43,928 nt of DNA from CAYLPJ01 sp964385465 (lineage in GTDB: Bacteria > Planctomycetota > Phycisphaerae > SM23-33): positions 1 through 43,928 of the forward strand of contig CAYLPJ010000058.1 in assembly GCA_964385465.1 (NCBI GenBank). Direction: 5' to 3'. The position numbers were made by a program, and so were the translations under genes. The stretch's first letter is position 1. Each line of letters opens with the position of its first letter. Of this stretch, positions 22,977 to 30,145 are shown piece by piece. The notes beneath the pieces were generated by a model. The model had not been told where the DNA came from, did not search any database, and worked only from the letters and a program-made list of their open reading frames with translations.

Positions 22977-23620
22977 GGCCGACCTCCTTGAAGAATCTCG
23001 TTGCGCTGCTGGAGGATCCGCCGGCTGACGGCGTCGACCATGGCCTCGACCTTGTCGCAGGTCATCGTCGCCCCGCTGATGCCGTCGACCTCGTTATCGC
23101 CCGCCGACTCGCCGCGGACGACGTCCACGCCGGCGTCCCCGTCGGCCGGGTCGATCGTCTTGCCCCGGAACTGCCCGCGGAACGAGTCCTTGTCGATCTC
23201 CCCGCCGAGCCCGGGCGTCTCCTCGTGCTTGTAGAAGCTGATCTTGTAGATGGTCTCCAGGTCGTCGCGCAGGCACAGCAGCCCGTGGATGGGCCCCCAA
23301 AGCCCTGGGCCGACGAACTCGAACGCCCGCAGCGTGCCGGCCTCCGGATGGCGGTAGGTGTACCACGTCAGCTCGCCGGCGGCATGGGTCTCGACCGCCC
23401 CGTCGGGGTTCTCGGGCGTCTTCAGCCGCGTCAGCAGCTCCTTGGCCGAGGCGCCGGGGTCGTAGGGAACGTCGAGCACGCCGTAGACGTTGCGGAGCTT
23501 CTCGGCGCGGGCGTTGGCCTCCTGGCGGTCGCGAAGCGCCCAGCTCGCCCCGGTCAGCAGCGTCGCGCAGAGCACGCCGAGGACCGTCGCGAACGCGATG
23601 GCTCGCAGGCTATCCTTCAT
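22973..23620 (-). CDS. nqrC: Na+-translocating NADH:quinone oxidoreductase subunit C
   Basis: 215 aa, with one N-terminal membrane helix (IAFATVLGVLCATLLTGASW) and a periplasmic FMN-binding domain. FMN is linked through phosphate to the Thr in DGISGATMTC near the C-terminus. GPGLWGPIHGLL and KHEETPGLGGEI are family landmarks. The start overlaps the end of nqrB by 11 bp and the stop overlaps nqrD by 4 bp. Confidence 0.95.
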   Translation of the reverse strand: MKDSLRAIAFATVLGVLCATLLTGASWALRDRQEANARAEKLRNVYGVLDVPYDPGASAKELLTRLKTPENPDGAVETHAAGELTWYTYRHPEAGTLRAFEFVGPGLWGPIHGLLCLRDDLETIYKISFYKHEETPGLGGEIDKDSFRGQFRGKTIDPADGDAGVDVVRGESAGDNEVDGISGATMTCDKVEAMVDAVSRRILQQRNEILQGGRP

Positions 23621-24707
23621 ACTTGAGCCTCCGCAGATACAGCCGCGTGCCCAGCTCGTCCAGCACCGGCGCGGCGATGTTGCCCAGCAGGATCGCGAAC
23701 ATCACGCCCTCGACGTAGCCGGTCAGGTAGCGGATCAGCACCGTGGAAACCCCGATGATGATCCCGTACCACCACTTGCCGAAATCCGTCAGCGGGCCCG
23801 ACACCGGGTCGGTCGCCATGAACACCGCCCCGAACAGCAGCCCGCCGGCCAGGACGTGCCAGCCCACCACCTCCGCCGGGCTCCAGCCCATCCGCCCGAA
23901 GGTCTCGGGCGCCGCCCAGGCCAGCACGCCCAGCAGCACCGCGAACGAGCCCAGCGTCGAGACGATCGTCCGCCAGTTCGCCACGCCCGTGATGACCAGG
24001 AACACGCCGGCAAGGAGGATCAGCAGCGAGCACGTCGCCCCCGCGCTGCCGGCCGCCGTGCCCAGAAGAAGCGGCAGCCACTCGGCGTACGCGCCCTGCT
24101 TGGCGGCCGCCAGGGGCGTCGCGCCGGTCACCGCGTCGATGCTCCACTGCCCGAACCCTCCGGGCAGCCCGGTGGCGGGGATGGCCCAGCCGGAGGACAT
24201 GGCCGTCGGGAAGCCGATCAGCAGGAAGCAGCGGGCGACGAGGGCGGGGTTGAACGGGTTTCGCCCGGTCCCGCCGAACAGCTCCTTGCCGACGAGCACG
24301 CCGAAGGCGATGCCCACGGCGACCATCCACAACGGCAGGTTGGGCGGGAGGATCAGCGGGTACAGCAGCCCGGTGACGAAGAAGCCCTCGTTGATCTCTT
24401 CCTTCCTGGCCATCGCGAAGCCCAGCTCGATCAGCAGGCCGACCACGTAGGTGGTGACGATCATGCCGATCACCCGCCAGCCGAAGAAGTACACGCCGGC
24501 GAAGATGCAGGGCATGACCGCGACGATGACGGCGGACATGTACCGCTTGGTGTTGTTGGGCCCGCGGAGGTGCGGGGCGAGGTCCGTCCGCTCGGTAACG
24601 CTGAAGAGGAAGGCGTCGATGGCGTCGAACGCCGGGCGGAAGGGCTTCATCGCACCGGTGTGGAAGGTCGGGCGGAGTTTGTCCATGAGGCTCAGCAGCG
24701 GCTTCAT
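23610..24707 (-). CDS. nqrB: Na+-translocating NADH:quinone oxidoreductase subunit B
   Basis: 365 aa with about ten membrane helices. It carries riboflavin and a covalent FMN on Thr in DAVTGATPLAAA, and forms the sodium and quinone path. GLLYPLILPPNLPLWM and GTGRNPFNPALVARCFLL are conserved family segments. The start ATG 24707 overlaps the stop of nqrA (ATGA), and the C-terminus overlaps nqrC by 11 bp. The open frame extends upstream through nqrA in another frame and is not part of the gene. Confidence 0.95.
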   Translation of the reverse strand: MKPLLSLMDKLRPTFHTGAMKPFRPAFDAIDAFLFSVTERTDLAPHLRGPNNTKRYMSAVIVAVMPCIFAGVYFFGWRVIGMIVTTYVVGLLIELGFAMARKEEINEGFFVTGLLYPLILPPNLPLWMVAVGIAFGVLVGKELFGGTGRNPFNPALVARCFLLIGFPTAMSSGWAIPATGLPGGFGQWSIDAVTGATPLAAAKQGAYAEWLPLLLGTAAGSAGATCSLLILLAGVFLVITGVANWRTIVSTLGSFAVLLGVLAWAAPETFGRMGWSPAEVVGWHVLAGGLLFGAVFMATDPVSGPLTDFGKWWYGIIIGVSTVLIRYLTGYVEGVMFAILLGNIAAPVLDELGTRLYLRRLKYEG

Positions 24708-26104
24708 CGGCCCGCCTCCCCGCCGGCGGCGGCTTCCAGAGCGTCCTCGTCTTCGGCGTGCAGTTCCTCGGCGATGGTCTTCTTGGCGTCGCGGAACTGC
24801 TGGAGCAGCTCCAGCTTCGACGGGCAGACGTACGCGCACAGCCCGCACTCGATGCACAGATCGATCCGCGCCGCCTCGGCGCCCTCGATGTCGTCCTGGT
24901 AGAGCGTCTTGTGGATCAGGTGGGGCCAGATGCCCGCCGGGCAGACCCGCTCGCAGAGCTGGCAGGCCACGCAGGCACGCCGCTCGCCGCGAAGCGCCGT
25001 CGTCAGCCGCTCGACGAACGGCTTGCGAAGCCGGCTGAGGTAGTACGGAGCGAAGGACTGCTCGCCCAGCCCGGGCCGGCCCCAGCCCAGCAGCGTCCGC
25101 TCGACGGTCTCGGGCAGGACGGTCAGCGAGGTGCACTCGGCGTCCAGCCCGGCCGAGAGGTCCGACAACGGCTCGCCCGTCAGCCCCTCGCCGGCGAGGA
25201 CGCGGACGTTGGCCCCCACGCCGCAGTGCTGGAGGATCTTCTCGATGGGATAGCCCACCATCGCGCGGACGTGCATCGGCCTTTCCACGCCGGGCCCGCC
25301 GACGGCGACGATGCGCCCGGTGACCGGCACGGAGAGGGTCATCGCGCGGTCCACGGCCAGCACGCCCTCGGTTCGCAGGGCCCAGGCGAGCCCGTCCTGG
25401 CGTTTGAGGCCGAGATGGCGGCACAGCAGGCCGGGGTGGTCGTAAGGGTACGTGCGGGGGATCTTGACGACCTTCACGTAGGCGTGCCCGCGGACGGTCT
25501 CGTGGACCTTCTCGGCCAGCTCGCCGCTGACGTCCGGGACGATCAGGTAGATCGGCTGGTACTCCAGCAGCGACTGGAGATGCTCCAGGCCCCGCGTGAA
25601 GGCCGACAGGCGGTCGACAAGCTGGGCGTCGCCGCGCAGGCCGAACGGCTCGTACCGTGCGGCGATGACCAGCACGGCCCGCGGCTCGTCGGCCGGGGCA
25701 GGCAGGCCCCCGGACCAGGAGTCCTCGAAGAACTGCCACGCCCCCAGCTCGACCAGCCGCCTTCGCCGCTGGCCTGCCGGGCCATGATCGTCGGCGTGGG
25801 GCCCGAGCTGTTCGGCCGGGGCGGGCTGGGGCTCCTCCTGGGCGAGGTCGCGGAGGACCAGCGCGTCGTCGGCGACCTCGACGGTCCCCGCACGGGGTGC
25901 CAGGAGGGGCACGTCGTGGTGGTTCGGATCGATCGCGAGCACCGCTCCCTGGCGGACCTCCGCGCCGGACTCGACCTTCGGCTCGGCAAAGTGGAACTGC
26001 CGGCTGCGGCGCGGGATGCGGAGGACGTCGGGGTCCGGCAGGGACTCGATCTCCCTTGCCGGCCTGCCCGCCAGGGGCACGTTGTAGCCGCCTCGTAACT
26101 TCAT
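24704..26104 (-). CDS. nqrA: NqrA-type subunit with two C-terminal 4Fe-4S motifs
   Basis: 466 aa, first gene of the operon. The N-terminal two-thirds match NqrA: MKLRGGYNVPLAGRP, the lipoyl-like segment DVPLLAPRAGTVEV, and DRAMTLSVPVTGRIVAVGGP. The C-terminal part has two complete ferredoxin-type motifs, CVACQLCERVCP (about residues 378-388) and CIECGLCAYVCP (417-427), each able to bind a 4Fe-4S cluster. These resemble RnfC. Well-studied NqrA proteins lack both clusters, keeping only a CTFVCPGK-like trace at the same place. I therefore infer a form intermediate between Rnf and Nqr. The start ATG 26104 has only a weak RBS (GAAGACGAG). A possible promoter lies at 26161-26166, with a hairpin at 26135-26154. 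The stop overlaps nqrB. Confidence 0.88.
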   Translation of the reverse strand: MKLRGGYNVPLAGRPAREIESLPDPDVLRIPRRSRQFHFAEPKVESGAEVRQGAVLAIDPNHHDVPLLAPRAGTVEVADDALVLRDLAQEEPQPAPAEQLGPHADDHGPAGQRRRRLVELGAWQFFEDSWSGGLPAPADEPRAVLVIAARYEPFGLRGDAQLVDRLSAFTRGLEHLQSLLEYQPIYLIVPDVSGELAEKVHETVRGHAYVKVVKIPRTYPYDHPGLLCRHLGLKRQDGLAWALRTEGVLAVDRAMTLSVPVTGRIVAVGGPGVERPMHVRAMVGYPIEKILQHCGVGANVRVLAGEGLTGEPLSDLSAGLDAECTSLTVLPETVERTLLGWGRPGLGEQSFAPYYLSRLRKPFVERLTTALRGERRACVACQLCERVCPAGIWPHLIHKTLYQDDIEGAEAARIDLCIECGLCAYVCPSKLELLQQFRDAKKTIAEELHAEDEDALEAAAGGEAGR

Positions 26105-26134
26105 TCGTCTCGTCTTCGTCCAGTGGTGACCAGC

Positions 26135-26154
26135 CTCCGCGAACCTACGCGGAG
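26135..26154 (-). promoter_or_regulatory. Hairpin in the nqr operon leader
   Basis: CTCCGCG (26135-26141) and CGCGGAG (26148-26154) form a perfect 7-bp stem with a 6-nt loop, about 31 nt upstream of nqrA. A candidate -10 box, TAGAAT (26166-26161, minus), would start transcription near the hairpin, giving a 5'-end stem-loop that could stabilise the message. It could instead be an operator. No good -35 is visible. Confidence 0.35.
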
Positions 26155-26394
26155 CCGAGTATTCTACACAAAACCCCACCACCGGCCTAGTGGTTTCGCC
26201 CGCGGAAACGAGGACGAACCGACACGGCGAGGTCCGCCGGCGCACGCCCCGAGCCCGGGCCCGTGCGCCCTGCAAGACAACGACGAATCACCCGTCGACA
26301 TCTTAGGGGCCTCTCGGAGAAAAAGGCCGGACGCGACGGTCTTCCAGGAGACCCACGCATACGGCGTCCCATCGCGCCGGTCGCGTCCGCCCCC
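26155..26394. other. Upstream region of nqr and end of the M23-like gene
   Basis: Together with the leader this is a 290-bp gap between two minus-strand genes. It contains the candidate nqr -10 box (26161-26166) and, further on, GC-rich sequence in which I see no gene, strong hairpin or repeat. Confidence 0.4.
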
Positions 26395-28416
26395 CTACCG
26401 CTTCGCCCTGCGAAACACGGCCGCGTCGGCGAGGACGAGGCCCTCCGAGCCGGCGGCGAGCAGTTCCACCCAGCCGGAGGTGCCCTCGGCGAAGTCGAAC
26501 GTGCCGATTGATCGGTCCCGACCCGGTCGGACCGTCCGCGTCTCCGTGCCGCCGGCGTGGCGGATGCGGACGTCGAACCGCACCCCCGGGGCGAACGGCG
26601 TGGCCTCGTGGAAGCTCACCGCGTACCGCCCCGCCGCAAGGTCCGGGCGGAACCGGGCGAACGCCCCGGTCCGCGGGCGCCCGCCGTTGGTCAGGTACCG
26701 CCCCGCGTGCCCCCGCCGGCGGCAGCGGCAGAACTGATGGCCGACCCAGAAGTACGGCGTGGCCTCGAACGCCGCGTCGCGGTCGTCCACGACCACCACC
26801 CGCTTCCGCGGCGCCGGGCGGATGCGCAGCTCGACGCCGAACCGCTGAGGCGAGTTGGCCGCGCCGGCGCAGCCGACCGTCACCGCGGCCTCGTACACCC
26901 CGGCCGACAGGTCCGACGGGTCCGCACGCACGCGAAGGAGCTGCCCGTCGCCGTCGGCGGCGGGCTCGACACTCAGCCAGCCGCGGGCGTTGCCGGCATA
27001 GGCCACCTTCGGCCGTCCCGCCGCCGCGAGTTCCCCCCCGCCGAGGTTCGCCAGCCGCACCGTCCACGCCGCCGGCGGCTTGCCCCCCGGGCGGGCGGCA
27101 AAACGCAGCGTGTGCGGGCGGACGCGTACCGGCTGGCCGTAGATGTCCATCGCGTCGACCGGCCGGGGGAGGAAGGACGGCTCGTCGAGGGCCGTCAGGG
27201 CCAGCACGGGCGTCCGGGCCGCCCTGCCCCCCACGGTGACGTGCTGCGTGCAGCGCTTGCGGGCCGCGCCGTCCTCGACGGTCAGCGTGACCGGGTACAC
27301 GCCGGGCGCCGCGAAGACGTGCTTCGGTCGCGGGCCGGCGGCGACGCCCCCGTCGCCGAACGTCCAGAAGCACCGCAGCTTGCCCCCGTCGGCCGACGCC
27401 CGCGACCCCCTCGCCGAGAACGCCACCGCCTCGCCCGCCTTCGCCGGGGCCAGCGGGGCCATGGCGGCCCGCAGCTCCCCCGCATCGCGGCGGTTGGCCT
27501 CGAAGATCTCCCGGAACAGGATCCACGGGTCGAGGTGGATCTCCGCCCCGCCCTGCTTCGGGCGGACCTTGAAGACGTAGTGCGTGTGCTCGTGGCTGCC
27601 GATGTGCACGCCGGCGGTCGTGGCGTACTTCGTCCCGGCCGGGAGCTTCGTGTGCTCCTCGACCAGCATCCTGATCAGGTGATGCGTCTGGAGCACCCAC
27701 GTGTCGCCGGACGGCCAGGCGCGGACGCCGCGCCAGCGGTTGTTGTTGTGCCCGTCGGCGAGGCTGTTGAACAGCCAGTGGTCGTCGAAGTCGATGGGCG
27801 CCCACAGCGGCTCGCCCTTGGCGTGGTTGATGTCCAGCCCGCCGTGGCAGGCCCTGCCCAGGTACGGCCCCAGCCAGCAGTCGTCGCCGTTGTAGCAGTC
27901 GCCGACGTCCAGGACGTTCTCGTCGTTGATGTACCACCGTCGGAGCCGCTGCGGGCAGATCGGCCTCGTCGCGTCCTGGACCGCCAGGCGGACCTGCCGG
28001 CGGGGCACGCGCTGGGTCTCGATCTTGCGCATGGGGATCATCTCGAAGATGGCCGACACCGCGTCCAGCCAGACCCGCATCCCGTTGACCACGATGGGCT
28101 CGTAGAAGCACTCCTGCGAGCAGACGTATCGGCGGAGCGTGATCGCCCGGCCATCGATGCGGACGTCGCACGCGAACGCGTAGACGACGCCTCCGGGCTC
28201 GACGCGTTCGATGATCCGCGCGTTCATTTTCTCGGCGGTCATGCGGACGGTCCGCCCGTCGGCGAACGTGAAGGCGAGGGTGTCGCCGAGGTCCATCTCG
28301 ACGGCGGTGAGGGTCTCGGCGGCCTGGCGGCGGACGGTTCGCGGCATGGGCTGGGTCTCCGGCTGGGCCGCGGCGGCGGCGAGCAGGCAGGCGAGCGCGG
28401 CGGTCGGGTGGGTCAT
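26395..28416 (-). CDS. Exported M23-like peptidase fold with PKD and golvesin-like domains
   Basis: 673 aa. Start ATG 28416 has CAGGAGA about 6 nt upstream and a short signal peptide (THPTAALACLLAAAAAQP). Residues 150-285 resemble a LytM/M23 fold: RACHGGLDINHAKGEPLWAP (His191, Asp195) and GSHEHTHYVFKVR (His277, His279) match the zinc ligand pattern HxxxD and HxH. Residues 330-385 form a PKD domain (CFWTFGDGG, YPVTLTVEDGA). The C-terminal 130 residues, from ATPYFWVGHQF, resemble a golvesin-type domain used in extracellular attachment. M23 proteins cut peptidoglycan cross-links or, when inactive, act as regulators. Here the arrangement of domains is unusual and the target unknown. I infer an envelope or extracellular role. 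Confidence 0.75.
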   Translation of the reverse strand: MTHPTAALACLLAAAAAQPETQPMPRTVRRQAAETLTAVEMDLGDTLAFTFADGRTVRMTAEKMNARIIERVEPGGVVYAFACDVRIDGRAITLRRYVCSQECFYEPIVVNGMRVWLDAVSAIFEMIPMRKIETQRVPRRQVRLAVQDATRPICPQRLRRWYINDENVLDVGDCYNGDDCWLGPYLGRACHGGLDINHAKGEPLWAPIDFDDHWLFNSLADGHNNNRWRGVRAWPSGDTWVLQTHHLIRMLVEEHTKLPAGTKYATTAGVHIGSHEHTHYVFKVRPKQGGAEIHLDPWILFREIFEANRRDAGELRAAMAPLAPAKAGEAVAFSARGSRASADGGKLRCFWTFGDGGVAAGPRPKHVFAAPGVYPVTLTVEDGAARKRCTQHVTVGGRAARTPVLALTALDEPSFLPRPVDAMDIYGQPVRVRPHTLRFAARPGGKPPAAWTVRLANLGGGELAAAGRPKVAYAGNARGWLSVEPAADGDGQLLRVRADPSDLSAGVYEAAVTVGCAGAANSPQRFGVELRIRPAPRKRVVVVDDRDAAFEATPYFWVGHQFCRCRRRGHAGRYLTNGGRPRTGAFARFRPDLAAGRYAVSFHEATPFAPGVRFDVRIRHAGGTETRTVRPGRDRSIGTFDFAEGTSGWVELLAAGSEGLVLADAAVFRRAKR

Positions 28417-28454
28417 GGCGGTCTCCTGCGTGCATGATCCCGCACCGCCGGGCG

Positions 28455-28480
28455 GCGTGCAAGACCCGCAGCTTGCACGC
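28455..28480. promoter_or_regulatory. Perfect inverted repeat in a divergent promoter region
   Basis: GCGTGCAAG (28455-28463) and CTTGCACGC (28472-28480) are perfect inverted 9-mers around an 8-nt centre. A third GCGTGCA half-site lies at 28428-28434. It sits in the 93-bp region between divergent genes and is a good candidate operator for the FetAB-type transporter, though an RNA hairpin cannot be excluded. Confidence 0.5.
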
Positions 28481-28509
28481 GGGGCGCGGCGGCGGGTAGA
28501 GTTCCCGAT

Positions 28510-29241
28510 GTGACGGACAGCGCGGACAACCACGGCGGCCTGGAGGTCGCGGGGCTGAGCGTCGGCGCCGGCGGGCAGGCGCTGCTGACGGGCGTGAGCG
28601 TGCGGCTGGGCCGCGGCGAGCGGGTGGCGCTGCGCGGGCCCAGCGGCTGCGGCAAGACGACGCTGCTGCGGGCCGTCGCCGGCCTCGACGAGCCCCTCGA
28701 GGGCGAGCTCCGCCTCGGCGGGCGGACGCCGGGGGAGATCGGCTATCCCGCGTATCGCCGGCGGGTCGCGTACGTCCACCAGCGCCCGGTGCTGCTGGAT
28801 GAGTCCGTCCGGGAGAACCTCGCCCGCCCGTTCCGGTACGCCACGGCGGGCGGGGCGCGGCTGGACGAGGCCCTCGCCGCCGACCTGCTCGGCCGCCTCG
28901 GGGTGGGCACCGGGCGGCAGGACCAGGACGCCCGGTCGCTCTCAATCGGCCAGCAGCAGCGGGTGTGCGTGATCCGCGCGCTGCTGACGCGCCCGGACGT
29001 GCTGCTGCTGGACGAGCCGACCAGCGCCCTGGACCCCGAGGCCGTCGAGAGCGTCGAGACCCTTCTGGCCGAACAAGCCCGCCAGGACGGTCTGGCCGCC
29101 CTGATCGTCACGCACGACACGGCGCAGATCGACCGCTGGTGCGACCGCAAGGTCGAGCTCGCCGACCACATGACCGCCGCGGCGGGCGCCGGCGAGGGCG
29201 ATGGAGACGCCGCCGGCGGCGCAGGGGAGGGCGGCCGATGA
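28510..29241 (+). CDS. fetA: FetA-type ABC transporter ATP-binding protein
   Basis: 243 aa. Walker A is RGPSGCGKTTLL, the signature is SLSIGQQQRV, Walker B is VLLLDEPTSALD and the switch His is in IVTHD. It resembles YbbL/FetA, which with FetB exports iron and protects E. coli from oxidative stress. I keep GTG 28510 as the start because the coding frame begins near there; only a weak GTAGAG precedes it. The C-terminus has a Gly/Ala-rich acidic extension of about 25 residues beyond the normal ATPase end. It overlaps fetB by 4 bp (ATGA). Confidence 0.9.
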   Translation: MTDSADNHGGLEVAGLSVGAGGQALLTGVSVRLGRGERVALRGPSGCGKTTLLRAVAGLDEPLEGELRLGGRTPGEIGYPAYRRRVAYVHQRPVLLDESVRENLARPFRYATAGGARLDEALAADLLGRLGVGTGRQDQDARSLSIGQQQRVCVIRALLTRPDVLLLDEPTSALDPEAVESVETLLAEQARQDGLAALIVTHDTAQIDRWCDRKVELADHMTAAAGAGEGDGDAAGGAGEGGR

Positions 29242-30050
29242 TCCTCGCCGCCTCGCAAGTCATCGAGCTGACCTGGGTGGACCTGGGCATCTCCGCCGTG
29301 CTGGTCCTGCTGGCCGGGGGCGTCAGCGTCGCCCTCCGCCTGGGACTGGAGAAGCGCCTGGCCCTTGCCGGCGTGCGGACGGTGGTGCAGCTTCTGATCA
29401 TCGGCTACGTGCTCCAGTTCATCTTCCGCCCGGGCAACGGCTGGCTGCTGGCGCCGCTGATCCTGGTGATGATCGCCGCGGCCACGCGCCAGGCCATCCG
29501 CGGGCCGAAGCGGTCCGTCCGCGGGTTGGGGCTGCTGGCGTTCTCGGCCCTGGCGGTCAGCTCGCTGGTGACCCTGGCGGTCGTCACGCAGGCGATCGTC
29601 GGCGTCCAGCCATGGTACAAGCCCCAGTACGTCATCCCGCTGCTGGGGATGATCCTGGGCAACACGATGACGGGCATCTCCCTGTGCGTCGACCAGGTGC
29701 TCGAGATCCTCGCCGAGCGCCGCGACGAGGTCGAGATGGAGCTCGCGCTCGGCGCGACCCGCTGGGAGGCCGCCCGCGGACCGCTCAGCGACGCCGTCCG
29801 CCGAGGCATGATCCCGATCATCAACAAGATGATGGTCGTCGGGCTGGTCTCCCTGCCCGGCATGATGACCGGGCAGATCCTCGGCGGGACCGACCCGCTC
29901 CAGGCCGTGCGCTACCAGATCATGGTCATGTTCATGATCGCCGCCGCGACGAGCCTCGGCTGCATCGCCATCGCCCTGCTGATCTACCGCCGCATGTTCA
30001 CTCCCCACCACCAGCTTCGCGGCGGGGTTATCCGCAGGCGCGGCAAATGA
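29238..30050 (+). CDS. fetB: FetB-type ABC transporter permease
   Basis: 270 aa with about seven membrane helices. It belongs to the UPF0014 family (YbbM/FetB): LALAGVRTVVQLLIIGYVLQ, MILGNTMTGISLCVDQVL, ELALGATRWEAARGPL and LPGMMTGQILGGTDPLQAV are all conserved. It forms the membrane half of the predicted metal exporter with the upstream ATPase. The start has GGGAGGG upstream and overlaps the ATPase stop. With the superoxide reductase and iron-rich Nqr, iron export would fit this cell, but that is inference. Confidence 0.92.
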   Translation: MILAASQVIELTWVDLGISAVLVLLAGGVSVALRLGLEKRLALAGVRTVVQLLIIGYVLQFIFRPGNGWLLAPLILVMIAAATRQAIRGPKRSVRGLGLLAFSALAVSSLVTLAVVTQAIVGVQPWYKPQYVIPLLGMILGNTMTGISLCVDQVLEILAERRDEVEMELALGATRWEAARGPLSDAVRRGMIPIINKMMVVGLVSLPGMMTGQILGGTDPLQAVRYQIMVMFMIAAATSLGCIAIALLIYRRMFTPHHQLRGGVIRRRGK

Positions 30051-30130
30051 CGCGCCCCCGGCAGACTGCCCGGGCCGATTGCCCGACGTGCCGGTTTGAC
30101 CTGGAATTCATCCGGCGCCGCAGCCCGTAA
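30047..30130 (+). CDS. Possible 27-residue small protein overlapping fetB
   Basis: An ATG overlaps the fetB stop (ATGA), then 27 codons run to a TAA. The peptide contains ADCPTCRFDLEFIRRR, with a CxxC pair. Coupled translation is feasible and the CPTC pair suggests metal binding, but the frame is short and could occur by chance. Confidence 0.2.
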   Translation: MTRPRQTARADCPTCRFDLEFIRRRSP

Positions 30131-30145
30131 CCAAAGGAGCCCACA

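Noticed and set aside
26303..28945. An 880-residue minus-strand frame over the M23-like gene
   Set aside because: It is a different frame from the gene with recognisable domains and has Arg/Pro-rich, low-complexity sequence.
28743..30011. A long minus-strand frame over the ABC transporter genes
   Set aside because: It lies antisense to two genes with complete family motifs and has no features of its own.
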